From a virus: a stretch of 43,730 nt of DNA. The notes beneath the pieces were generated by a model, which searched no databases, had not been told where the DNA came from, and saw only the letters and a list, made by a program, of their open reading frames with translations. Where the stretch lies: IMG/VR virus record IMGVR_UViG_3300013126_000068, positions 1 to 43,730 of that record; one strand, 5' to 3'. The position numbers and the translations under genes are program-made. Of this stretch, positions 25,168-33,938 are shown one piece after another. The stretch's first letter is position 1; the number at the start of each line of letters is the position of its first letter.

Positions 25168-28100
25168 TTACAGAACTGAATCGGTAGGTATATCATAAAT
25201 AATAATTGGGTTTGAATCATTTTGTTCATCATATGAGTTGTATGTTGCAATTGTTTTTATGTATGTTATACCACCACTATTTTTACAACCCTCATATTGT
25301 TGCCTTCTTTTTCCAGAATTATGATTATGTGGATTGGTCAAACTGGATGTAACATACTGAAAAGAACTATATGTATATTTTTCATAATTGTCACCAGAGT
25401 AGTAAAACTTAAATCCACTATAATAAGTATCAGTAGAATACTTTTCTATTTGTTGAAAAAGTGCCTCTGTTTTTTCAACTGCATTATCTGTGTAATACCA
25501 TTTTCCATAATTTATAGTGTTAGGATTGATTCCAAATTTTATATTTCTTCTTGCATAAGTATTTGTAAAATCTCTTTTTAATTCAGCATAATCAATATCA
25601 AGTGGTTTATTAAAATACCCAAACATTGTTTGTAAATTTGATATTTTAGTATCATACGATGTAATTATACCTTCAACCAATCTATTTGATGCAGAAATTA
25701 TTGCATCCTTTTTTTCAAAAATTCCACCAATACTTCCAGTTATAGGTATTGTCATATTTTGAAGTTGTGGTGTGACAATAAATTTTGTTACAAAATCCAT
25801 ATCATCTTCAAGATTTTGAGTGTCAGCTTCCATTTCTGTTACAATTTGTGTGTCTGATTCAAATTCATCTGCTTCACTTGGTATTTCTTCATCAAACCCA
25901 ATAAATACTGTTCCATTTATTTGATTTAATTCTGTTGTTACAATACCTAATTTTGACAATTCACTAACATCTTTTACAAATTTTGTTGGCGGTTCAGCGT
26001 AAAAATCTTTTGCTATTTTTACCTTTGATCGTTCAAGCACATTTGGTTCTATAACCAAACCTAAAATTTCATTTACACGAGCAGGAAGAGTTTGTCTAAT
26101 TTGATCAAAAACGCCAAAATCAAATTTTGATATTAAACTAATATATGCATTAAAATCATTTCTATTATTATACTTTTGCCAATACTCACGAGCAAACCAT
26201 TTTAATCTTGTATATTCTTCAGCATCAACATTTGAGTAATCACCAAAATAATCATCTATCCACGTAGAACCTATTGCCTCATATATGTCTTCATTTATTA
26301 TGTGTTGTGGTGAAAATGCAACCATCAACTTATTTGAGTCTTGTGAATACCTATCGAATGCCGTTAGTGTAAAAGTTTCATCTTTTGATAGAGGACCTAT
26401 AAGTGAAGCTGAATCTATACGGACTTTTTCTGCGAATGGTGTATCTATACCAACTGATGCAACTTCCATGTTATAGGTTTCGGTTATTGATTCAAACGAA
26501 CTTGATGTAAAACCATATAGATATGCATTTTTTGATGATGTTTGAAATGTATTTTTATTTTGATTTGGGTGTGAACTAAAAAGACTCGTTGTTACTGCCG
26601 TATCAAATTTTTGCCAAAACTTCCATTGTCCTTGTAAATCATAGTAAGATGAAGTTGCAGTATTTCCATTATATGATCTAGGTGCAATTACATGGTTATC
26701 AAATGATGCAGAATTTAATTGTCTTGTCCAATATCTTAATTCAAAAATAGATCCAGAAAGTATTTTATCAGTTTGTGGATTTGATCCAGAACCTATGTAT
26801 AAATCACCATTTGATGCCCAAGCATTGTTGTAACTAGAGCTTATACTTCCAGTAACAACAATACTTGCACTTCTTTCAACCGCAATTTTTCCATATTTAG
26901 CAGTTTTTAATATAAAATCATATTTTTGATTTACAGATATTGAATCATTTGAAGTGCTTCTTTGGATCATTATATTCAACGGAACATCGTCAAATAGATA
27001 TTCGTCTGTTATAGATGCAGTTGCATAATTTGTTCCATTGCTTAAATAAAAATTAAGACTTCCTTTTTCAATATCAGTTCCGTCTTTATGGATAGTAACA
27101 AACCAATCCAATCTACTACCAGTAACTTTTTGTAAAACGGTTTGTATAGGATCATTAGTATATGAATAAAGATCCTCAGGTTCCATTTTCCATCTAAATG
27201 TTAGAGTATCTGGATATTGCCAATTGCCATCAGAATTATTTACTTTTTCCCAAGGAACACTAACATAATGTTGATTTGTTGGTAGTGGGTAACTACCTCT
27301 AAAATTCAAATAATATGTATGTTTTTCCCATTCTGCTCTTGGTTTAATTCCCAAATCTGCATTATCTGGTCCACCAAATTCTCTAATAGTAAGTATTGTT
27401 TGTGGGATACCGTATGCTGCTAACAACGCCTTTACTGAACGAGCGGTTCCTTTTGTTTTATAGATATATGGCAGATTGTTAAATATACGTCTCCATACTT
27501 CTTTTGTTCTTTCTTCATCACTCTTTGAATGTTCTTTACTTACAGTAGTTCTTCCTGTCCATATTGGTTCACCACTTCCACTTAATCCTAAAGCATATTC
27601 CCACAATTCTTTTGAAGTAGATCCTTGTGATAAAGTCCATCCTAAATTTTTTGTTGCCTCATATATCAAATCTTGTGATAACCCGTCTCTTGGATTTTCA
27701 GTTCTCAAATTTTTCTTTAATATATGATCAGCATAATAGTAAAGAATGTCAAAATGTTGTCCGATCATTCTAACAAATGTAATGAATTGTTCATTATCTT
27801 TATTTTCAAAAATATGTTCTGGAATTGATTTATCAAGTGAATTGTAATTAGACATATCATAATCAGTTGCAATGTCTAATATATTATTATACCAATCTTC
27901 AACTGCACTAGATGTTGTGCTATGAAGATTAAACTTACCCTCTTTTGTTAAAAGATGATATACGCTAGATGTTACTTCATATTTTGGAAAAGGTTGTATT
28001 GGTGCTGATGACTGTGTTGTATAATAAAAACTTGATGTTGTTTCATAATATAAAAACTTCTCAAAATCATCAAATCCAGAAACAACTTTTTCTCTCAACA

Positions 28101-29142
28101 ATTTTATATTAGTCTTATTAGTGTCAAGTGAACCAGTATAAGTTTCAAGCAATGATAATTGTGAATTGTAATTTTCTATTAACTGAATTTTGTAATAAAA
28201 ATTTTCAACTCTTTCTTCTGCAGATGAATAAAATATAAAATTTTTGAAATCTGTAAAATCAAGGTTTAGTTTTACAATTGATCCAGAATCAAGAATATAT
28301 TTGTTTAATAATTCCTGTGATGTTTGAACATTTGTTTGTAATAAATCATTCCAAGATCTATAATCGGTTTCAGTAGACACCCAATGTGCAGTATCAACTT
28401 CATAATTTGGTCCAGAAATATAAGATGGTTTTAGACTTTCTTCTTCACGATAAAGTAAAACATTATCAATGTATGGTTTCATTATTTGACTTGATAACCA
28501 ACATTCATAAAACAAATCAACATCAGCAGGTAGAGGTTCATATAGTCTTACAAAAAAACTATCTATTTCACCATTTGATGTAACATTTATCACATCAACT
28601 ATATTATTTTCACCAAAATTTAGAACAATTGGTAATAAAAATTTTGATCCACGCAAATACTGCAATACAAAATCGCTTAATTCACCTTGAGCAAATTCAT
28701 CGTTTGGTTTTGTTAATGATAATTGCAATTCTCGTCTATCTAATGATATATCGGATATAAATAATCTACTATCATTACTATTACTACCAATTAAATTTCG
28801 GAAAAAATTGTAAACAACTTTGTAAGGACCTGGTATTATTTTTGTTTGTTCTAAATGATCATGAACATCTAAAATAACATACTTAAATGTTTCGTTATTT
28901 TCATCTCTAATATCAACACCATATTCTACTGAATATAGGGTATCAACATATGCGCCATTTGGCAGGAACACATGAAATTCTATATTGGTTGATGGTGTTG
29001 TTGGATCTTCAGGATTTACAACAGAATCAAATCTTGGAACTATTATGTTTCTTCCAAGTTTATTTTGAACTATACGAACACCACGAATTGGATCTCGTGT
29101 TGTAAATATCTCATTTAGATTTTTGTATAAAAAATTTGGCAT
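25168..29142 (-). CDS. Large baseplate/tail protein with tail-protein-I-like and LamG-like segments
   Basis: A 1324-residue protein. The N-terminus (MPNFLYKNLNEIFTTRDPIR) and residues 1-150 are beta-rich. Residues about 450-600 include RMIGQHFDILYYYADHI and NNLPYIYKTKGTARSVKALL with AAYGIPQTILTIREFGG after it, which resembles the KGT segment of phage tail protein I families. Residues about 600-820 look like a LamG/jelly-roll domain (LTFRWKMEPEDLY, KYGKIAV, LYIGSGS, FELRYWTRQLNSASFDNHV). The C-terminal 400 residues include an acidic patch near 1115-1140 and end in a beta-rich part. It lies downstream of gp25 and gp6, matching the W-J-I order of P2-like baseplates. A baseplate-to-fibre connector is likely; the exact family is uncertain. 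Confidence 0.7.
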   Translation of the reverse strand: MPNFLYKNLNEIFTTRDPIRGVRIVQNKLGRNIIVPRFDSVVNPEDPTTPSTNIEFHVFLPNGAYVDTLYSVEYGVDIRDENNETFKYVILDVHDHLEQTKIIPGPYKVVYNFFRNLIGSNSNDSRLFISDISLDRRELQLSLTKPNDEFAQGELSDFVLQYLRGSKFLLPIVLNFGENNIVDVINVTSNGEIDSFFVRLYEPLPADVDLFYECWLSSQIMKPYIDNVLLYREEESLKPSYISGPNYEVDTAHWVSTETDYRSWNDLLQTNVQTSQELLNKYILDSGSIVKLNLDFTDFKNFIFYSSAEERVENFYYKIQLIENYNSQLSLLETYTGSLDTNKTNIKLLREKVVSGFDDFEKFLYYETTSSFYYTTQSSAPIQPFPKYEVTSSVYHLLTKEGKFNLHSTTSSAVEDWYNNILDIATDYDMSNYNSLDKSIPEHIFENKDNEQFITFVRMIGQHFDILYYYADHILKKNLRTENPRDGLSQDLIYEATKNLGWTLSQGSTSKELWEYALGLSGSGEPIWTGRTTVSKEHSKSDEERTKEVWRRIFNNLPYIYKTKGTARSVKALLAAYGIPQTILTIREFGGPDNADLGIKPRAEWEKHTYYLNFRGSYPLPTNQHYVSVPWEKVNNSDGNWQYPDTLTFRWKMEPEDLYSYTNDPIQTVLQKVTGSRLDWFVTIHKDGTDIEKGSLNFYLSNGTNYATASITDEYLFDDVPLNIMIQRSTSNDSISVNQKYDFILKTAKYGKIAVERSASIVVTGSISSSYNNAWASNGDLYIGSGSNPQTDKILSGSIFELRYWTRQLNSASFDNHVIAPRSYNGNTATSSYYDLQGQWKFWQKFDTAVTTSLFSSHPNQNKNTFQTSSKNAYLYGFTSSSFESITETYNMEVASVGIDTPFAEKVRIDSASLIGPLSKDETFTLTAFDRYSQDSNKLMVAFSPQHIINEDIYEAIGSTWIDDYFGDYSNVDAEEYTRLKWFAREYWQKYNNRNDFNAYISLISKFDFGVFDQIRQTLPARVNEILGLVIEPNVLERSKVKIAKDFYAEPPTKFVKDVSELSKLGIVTTELNQINGTVFIGFDEEIPSEADEFESDTQIVTEMEADTQNLEDDMDFVTKFIVTPQLQNMTIPITGSIGGIFEKKDAIISASNRLVEGIITSYDTKISNLQTMFGYFNKPLDIDYAELKRDFTNTYARRNIKFGINPNTINYGKWYYTDNAVEKTEALFQQIEKYSTDTYYSGFKFYYSGDNYEKYTYSSFQYVTSSLTNPHNHNSGKRRQQYEGCKNSGGITYIKTIATYNSYDEQNDSNPIIIYDIPTDSVL

Positions 29143-29167
29143 ACAACTATTTCATATTTAATGTAAA

Positions 29168-29893
29168 TTAACCACCTTCATCATAATCAGCGTCTATTAT
29201 ACCATTTAAGTCTGGTAAATTTCCTATATTCCGTAATTCATCAACTTGTTTTGCTAACAAATCATATCCTTCTTGATTCTTAACGTATATGTTACTCAAT
29301 GATGCAGAAACAAAAACTTGTTGGCTTTCTACTCTTGCAGACATTAAATCTATACTATTTTCTTGTTGTCTTTGTAGTTCTCTGTTTATATTCTCAAGAT
29401 AAGATATTCTAGTCATCATTCTTGAATTTTCTTGTGTAGCATATTCCAAATGATCATTCCATCTTCTATTTGTATTACCAAGAGTATCTATTAAATCAGA
29501 ACTGTTATTTAATGCGGTTTCCAAATCAGAAATCTTTTTACGAAGTGAAGCAACTGAATTTTGATTTTGATTTGCAAGATTTGTTAATTCGGATAACAGT
29601 TGATTTTTTGCAACCTCTTTTACCAACTGCATTCCTTCTTTTAGATCAGCAGGTAATCCGGCTTCAAATAATATAGTTCTTTCAGATTCTTCCAATTTTC
29701 TAAATATAATAGATTCTGCTTCAACTGCAGACGGTAATGATCTAAATTCTGATTTGACAATATACTTAAAATTTTCTGATAAGAACCTTTCATCTAAAAC
29801 AGGAACTTCTATTGTTCCTTCATTTTTAATAGAACTTTCATCCGTATAACTTATTATTCTATTGGTATCAATGTCACGAACTAATCCACTCAT
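29168..29893 (-). CDS. Coiled-coil structural protein, function unknown
   Basis: A 241-residue protein. The first ~90 residues include VPVLDERFLSENFKYIVKSEF and FRKLEESERTILFEAG. Residues about 95-215 read as a long helix with heptad-like spacing (SVASLRKKISDLETALNN, RISYLENINRELQRQQ), probably a coiled coil. The C-terminus is acidic (DADYDEGG). Its ATG overlaps the stop of the DNRLRE-type gene by four bases, and the 1324-residue gene follows 25 bases later. It may bridge baseplate and fibre parts or act as a chaperone; I do not recognise a family. Confidence 0.6.
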   Translation of the reverse strand: MSGLVRDIDTNRIISYTDESSIKNEGTIEVPVLDERFLSENFKYIVKSEFRSLPSAVEAESIIFRKLEESERTILFEAGLPADLKEGMQLVKEVAKNQLLSELTNLANQNQNSVASLRKKISDLETALNNSSDLIDTLGNTNRRWNDHLEYATQENSRMMTRISYLENINRELQRQQENSIDLMSARVESQQVFVSASLSNIYVKNQEGYDLLAKQVDELRNIGNLPDLNGIIDADYDEGG

Positions 29894-31062
29894 CTAGTTA
29901 CCTTAAAGTAATAATTGTTATCAAATAATTGAACTCTATCACCACCTTCTGTTTCAATTTTAATCACAACTCTATAAAATCTTTCTGGTTGAAATGAGTT
30001 CATCCACAAATTAAAATAACTACTTGTTCCGTCACAACTAATTTTTGAACCAGTATAATCAAATGGTAGTATTATTTCATCGGTATGAGCATCTCTAATT
30101 TCATAGTAAGATGATGATGGTAAATGGTAATTTACAGTATAATACGATTGAGTTGTATATGATTTTTGTGGGTATTTTTGATTAGCATAAATTCTAATTT
30201 TTGCCTTTTCAGATTCTGCATAAAATTTTTTCAATTTTATGTTTATATTCAAATTATCTTCTGATGCTTTAGCAAGACTTCCAGTAACAAAGTTTGAATC
30301 ATCCCAAACTACATTTAATCTTGGAACATAAATGGTATTACTGTCTGTTCCAAAAAATTTCAATCCTGTTAAAAATTCAATAGATGATTCTATTTCATCA
30401 CTAAATTTTAATATAAAACCATCATTATCAAATCTACCAGATCCAGTTATCCATTTTTTAACGATATTGGTAACATCCATATAAATATCGGATGATTGAT
30501 ATGAAAATGATTGCGTGCATTCCAAATTATCATAATTCCACCATGTTCCCCCACCTTCATTTGTTTTATATGATGATGTTACATTTGCAACTATACCACC
30601 ACCCCACATACCATCGTATTCAATCCATGTCAATGAAACATCATCCCATCTTAAAGTTGAAACTGTTGGTGGAATATCCCACTCTGTTCCAACCGTTTTT
30701 GATGATCTAAATTTCCAAGAAACACCATCTGTTGTAACAGGATTATTGCCAAATCTTCCGGTTCCATTTGTCCAAGATGAACTCAAAGGATAAGCATATA
30801 CAATATATTCTAATGGCAGTTCTCTAACATCTGCAGTTGCAAGTGATAAATAATACTTTGCATTATTTGATATTTTTCCGGAATTTACTCGTTCTTCTAT
30901 TTCACTCACATCGAATTTCATCAATACTCTTGCATTGTATATTGATGATCCAGAACCAGCTGCTTCATGTGAAATTTCCAATAGTGAATCCAATCCAGTG
31001 TTCATTTCTATTGATTTTTCATATATTGTAGCATCTTTTTGTGCAAAAATAGAATATATCAT
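29890..31062 (-). CDS. DNRLRE-type structural protein of the baseplate region
   Basis: A 390-residue protein starting MIYSIFAQKDATIYEKS with NTGLDSLLEI and ARVLMKFDVSEIEERV near 20-56. This opening (a strand with DATIYE, NTG, then a 'LMKFD' strand) is the pattern of DNRLRE domains, which form jelly-roll folds in surface and phage structural proteins. Trp-rich text follows (WDDVSLTWIEYDGMWGGG, GGTWWNYDNLE), then WITGSGRFDNDGFILKFSDEIE. The end (YNLW.. to FDNNYYFKVTR) is beta-rich. It overlaps gp6 by four bases and the next gene by four, so production is tightly coupled. The domain call is moderate; its place in the particle is inferred. Confidence 0.65.
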   Translation of the reverse strand: MIYSIFAQKDATIYEKSIEMNTGLDSLLEISHEAAGSGSSIYNARVLMKFDVSEIEERVNSGKISNNAKYYLSLATADVRELPLEYIVYAYPLSSSWTNGTGRFGNNPVTTDGVSWKFRSSKTVGTEWDIPPTVSTLRWDDVSLTWIEYDGMWGGGIVANVTSSYKTNEGGGTWWNYDNLECTQSFSYQSSDIYMDVTNIVKKWITGSGRFDNDGFILKFSDEIESSIEFLTGLKFFGTDSNTIYVPRLNVVWDDSNFVTGSLAKASEDNLNINIKLKKFYAESEKAKIRIYANQKYPQKSYTTQSYYTVNYHLPSSSYYEIRDAHTDEIILPFDYTGSKISCDGTSSYFNLWMNSFQPERFYRVVIKIETEGGDRVQLFDNNYYFKVTR

Positions 31063-32951
31063 CCGAATGCCCTCACTTTACCCATAATATCGTTATCTGG
31101 ATATTTTACTTCAAATATAGAAGGATCCAATGATGGGAACAAAATGCCATCTTTTATTGATTGATCTATGTTGTATGCATGTGGTGAATATCCAAGTGTT
31201 TGATCGTATAGATTTCTAAACTTTACCTGAACAACAGTTTGGACACCTGCAACTTTATCTAATTCAGTATAAACATTACTAATAACAATTGGTTGATTTA
31301 TTTGCCATTTTTTTATGTCAAAGTATTGTTTCAATCTATCAATACAACGAAGTAAAACTTTATTACCATTTTCATCTGGCATTATTATTACATCAAATTC
31401 TATTCCTATGTTAATAATATATGCATCTCTTATGTTTATTGCATCAGTTAGTATTCTATGATGGTTGAGATATGTTTTCAAATTTTCTTTTGTTGCATTG
31501 TTTGCTGTAACAAGTTTATTTGTTCCATCATATGCCAATACATAAAAATTTAATGCAAGTTGATTTTGTATTCTTTCTGTATTAAAAATAGCATCTCTTG
31601 TTAATTGTGTATCTTTTGTGATATACGCCTTAGCAATTGATCCATATTTGGATGGAAGACTATATGCACGAATTATGTAGTCTTCTTTTGTAACAGCACG
31701 ATTTTGTGATGCAAAAGAAGCAAGAGCATTTTGTCTAACTTCATTTGTATCTTCTGCATTTTTACCGCCTGTTGCTGGGGTTGGGTTTGTTACGGCAAGA
31801 CTACCAACAACTTGTCTTAACAAAACAGAATCTAATCCCGTTTCATCTATTAAAACATTTCTGCTTCTTACCGCAGTTATCACATCACTAGGAACATTGT
31901 CCAATACACCATTTCCAACAGTATAATATAATGTTAATGTAGTATTGTTTGGTGCAAGACCATATGTTTTTGTATAGAGAAAATTTGAAGGATCTATATC
32001 GGGAGAACTATTGAAAACATTTTGGGGTAATGAATTTCCAACTAAATCTGGATTTGGTATAAGTAGTTCATCATCCAATTCTGAAATACCAGCTCCAAAC
32101 ATTATTTCAAATTCACCATTAGATCTTTGTCTTGCAGTAAATCTTCTTGCAACTTTTCTCAATTTTAACAAATATGGTGTTTCATTTCTATAATAACTTA
32201 ATTGTCTATCATTTCTTGGTATATTTGCAGTTGGTTCAAAAATAGTATCTTGTGCTAAAAATGGAACATGATGCCATCTATTTCCATCGGAATCTATTGC
32301 ATACAAAATTTCTATTAAATTTTCCGCTTCTAATGTTATTTTGTCATATGGTTTTGGATCATCAAAAGTATATTCTTTTGTTTGTATTTTTCCAGAAACA
32401 ACATTTACTTGTTTCTTTAATAACCAAAATAAAACTTCTCCTGTATTTTCATCTGCCTCATACGGTGTAATTTCAGTTGAATCAAAACTACTACTAAATT
32501 TGAAATCAACATAGTCTGTTGTTCTAAATTCAATATCGCTTGCATTTGTTGTTGCTATTACCATTCCATCTTCTATTGCAAATGCATAATCAAAATCAGG
32601 AACTATTTGTCCAGAAATTTGTTTTGACGGTATTATTTGAAAAACATCTAATTTTGTATTAGATGCAATTCTATTTTTTGGCATATATCCAAGAGACTGT
32701 GCAATGTTTATTATGTTTTGTCTTTCAGATGCATGATTTATCATAGATTCTTGTAAAGTAACATCAGTATAATATGACAACACATCACCAACATAAGCAG
32801 CCATTTCCAAAAACATCATACCAGGCGATGCTTCGTTAAAGTCTTGATATGTATTTGGAAAATAATTTTTTGTAAAATCAATAAGATTTTGTTTTAATGA
32901 TCCAAAATCTCTTGATAAATAACGAATATCTTTATTGACTAAATTAGCCAT
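31059..32951 (-). CDS. Baseplate wedge protein, gp6-like (baseplate J family)
   Basis: A 630-residue protein close in length to T4 gp6 (660). The start NKDIRYLSRDFGSLKQNLIDF, then FNEASPGMMFLEMAAYVGDV and LSYYTDVTLQESMINHA are hallmarks of T4-like gp6. Later it holds FGAGISELDDELL, the NPTPATGGKNAEDTNEVRQN segment and ALASFASQNRAVTKEDYIIRA, which are the conserved core of baseplate J-like proteins. Six or more dimers of such proteins form the ring that opens on contraction. It overlaps gp25 by eight bases, the same pair order as W-J in other contractile phages. Nothing unusual is seen. Confidence 0.92.
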   Translation of the reverse strand: MANLVNKDIRYLSRDFGSLKQNLIDFTKNYFPNTYQDFNEASPGMMFLEMAAYVGDVLSYYTDVTLQESMINHASERQNIINIAQSLGYMPKNRIASNTKLDVFQIIPSKQISGQIVPDFDYAFAIEDGMVIATTNASDIEFRTTDYVDFKFSSSFDSTEITPYEADENTGEVLFWLLKKQVNVVSGKIQTKEYTFDDPKPYDKITLEAENLIEILYAIDSDGNRWHHVPFLAQDTIFEPTANIPRNDRQLSYYRNETPYLLKLRKVARRFTARQRSNGEFEIMFGAGISELDDELLIPNPDLVGNSLPQNVFNSSPDIDPSNFLYTKTYGLAPNNTTLTLYYTVGNGVLDNVPSDVITAVRSRNVLIDETGLDSVLLRQVVGSLAVTNPTPATGGKNAEDTNEVRQNALASFASQNRAVTKEDYIIRAYSLPSKYGSIAKAYITKDTQLTRDAIFNTERIQNQLALNFYVLAYDGTNKLVTANNATKENLKTYLNHHRILTDAINIRDAYIINIGIEFDVIIMPDENGNKVLLRCIDRLKQYFDIKKWQINQPIVISNVYTELDKVAGVQTVVQVKFRNLYDQTLGYSPHAYNIDQSIKDGILFPSLDPSIFEVKYPDNDIMGKVRAFG

Positions 32952-33447
32952 TGTATATTGCCTCTGTTAATGTCAAGTTACCTGTTGTAGATATAAGTAT
33001 CTGAATAGGTAAATATATGTTAGTTCCTTGAATTTGCACAACCAATTTGATACCAACTGCGTGTGATGGTTCCAAAACTCTACCATCTTCTGACATATTT
33101 AATTCAACATCTAATTGATTTATATTCAAAAATGGCATCCATGTTCTTATTGCAGATGATATTTCTTTTTTAATATCATTTACAAAAGATTCCTCACTTG
33201 ATATATTTTCAAAAAGTATTAAACGAATTTCCGTTCCAAATTCCGGTAACATATATCTTTCACCTTTTGCGGTTAATAATAAATTACGCAAATTTGATAA
33301 AACTTGTGAAACATTTGTTACACTTTGATTAAAAATCCCATTTGGATTATTAAAAGGTAAAGTAACACCTATATTTTTTATCTTATCATCTTTTGATGGT
33401 GATAATTCAGGATAGTGAACAGGTTGTTTTCGTCTAAAACTTCTCAC
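32944..33447 (-). CDS. Baseplate wedge protein, gp25-like
   Basis: A 167-residue protein of the gp25/gpW family. The core NVSQVLSNLRNLLLTAKGER, YMLPEFGTEIRLILFEN and the DIKKEISSAIRTWMPFL helix are the family's pattern, including the conserved EFG(S/T) turn. The family links the baseplate ring to the sheath and is found in all contractile systems. The first ~30 residues (MRSFRRKQPVHYPELSPSKD) are a basic and Pro-rich extension. It is followed directly by gp6 with an eight-base overlap and preceded by the small charged protein with a three-base gap. Confidence 0.92.
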   Translation of the reverse strand: MRSFRRKQPVHYPELSPSKDDKIKNIGVTLPFNNPNGIFNQSVTNVSQVLSNLRNLLLTAKGERYMLPEFGTEIRLILFENISSEESFVNDIKKEISSAIRTWMPFLNINQLDVELNMSEDGRVLEPSHAVGIKLVVQIQGTNIYLPIQILISTTGNLTLTEAIYNG

Positions 33448-33450
33448 ATA

Positions 33451-33879
33451 TTATCTCCCTTTTTTTTCTTCAATTTTTTTCATCAATGCAGAATAATCTT
33501 TTGTAAGTGCAGACATTACTTCGGATGGTATTTCTTGTTTAGAAAACCCCTGTGGAATTGCTGCACCCTTTCTTTCATAACCAAAACCCTCCGCCATATC
33601 CGCATTAAAACTAAATTCATTTTCAACATCATAACTTTCTTCTAAACTTCTTCTTGTTTCTTCAAGTAGTTCTTTGATGTTATTAAAGTCTGTTTTTTGT
33701 GTTTTTGGTTTTGCAACTTTTTTATTTGATTGTGATTCGTTATACATAGAAATACCATGTTTAATGGTAGACATATCATCTTTTTTAGTTTTCTTTTCAG
33801 ATAACTTCTTTGTAAGAGCATAATCAATTTCTTCTCTTATTATTGAACGTATTTCTTGTAAAAACTTTTTAGTGTCCAT
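33451..33879 (-). CDS. Small charged protein upstream of gp25, function unknown
   Basis: A 142-residue, Lys/Glu-rich protein starting MDTKKFLQEIRSIIREEIDY, with a basic stretch (KKLSEKKTKKDD) and a helix KELLEETRRSLEESYDVE. The C-terminal motif ALTKDYSALMKKIEEKK looks like a conserved end seen in large-phage proteins. The first and last parts are helical with a likely disordered middle. AAGGTG lies five bases upstream of the ATG, and an AT motif is at 33913-33921 in the 59-base gap. It sits next to gp25, so an assembly or chaperone role in the baseplate is possible; no family is recognised. Confidence 0.65.
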   Translation of the reverse strand: MDTKKFLQEIRSIIREEIDYALTKKLSEKKTKKDDMSTIKHGISMYNESQSNKKVAKPKTQKTDFNNIKELLEETRRSLEESYDVENEFSFNADMAEGFGYERKGAAIPQGFSKQEIPSEVMSALTKDYSALMKKIEEKKGR

Positions 33880-33912
33880 TTTATCACCTTTTTTCTATAA
33901 AAACTTATCTAT

Positions 33913-33921
33913 AATAAATAT
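33913..33921 (-). promoter_or_regulatory. Candidate promoter motif ATATTTATT
   Basis: The coding strand reads ATATTTATT 34-42 bases upstream of the ATG at 33879, in a 59-base gap between genes. A promoter here would drive gp25, gp6 and their followers. Its distance from the start matches that at 25112-25120. Confidence 0.35.
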
Positions 33922-33938
33922 CAATTTTATGTATTTAA

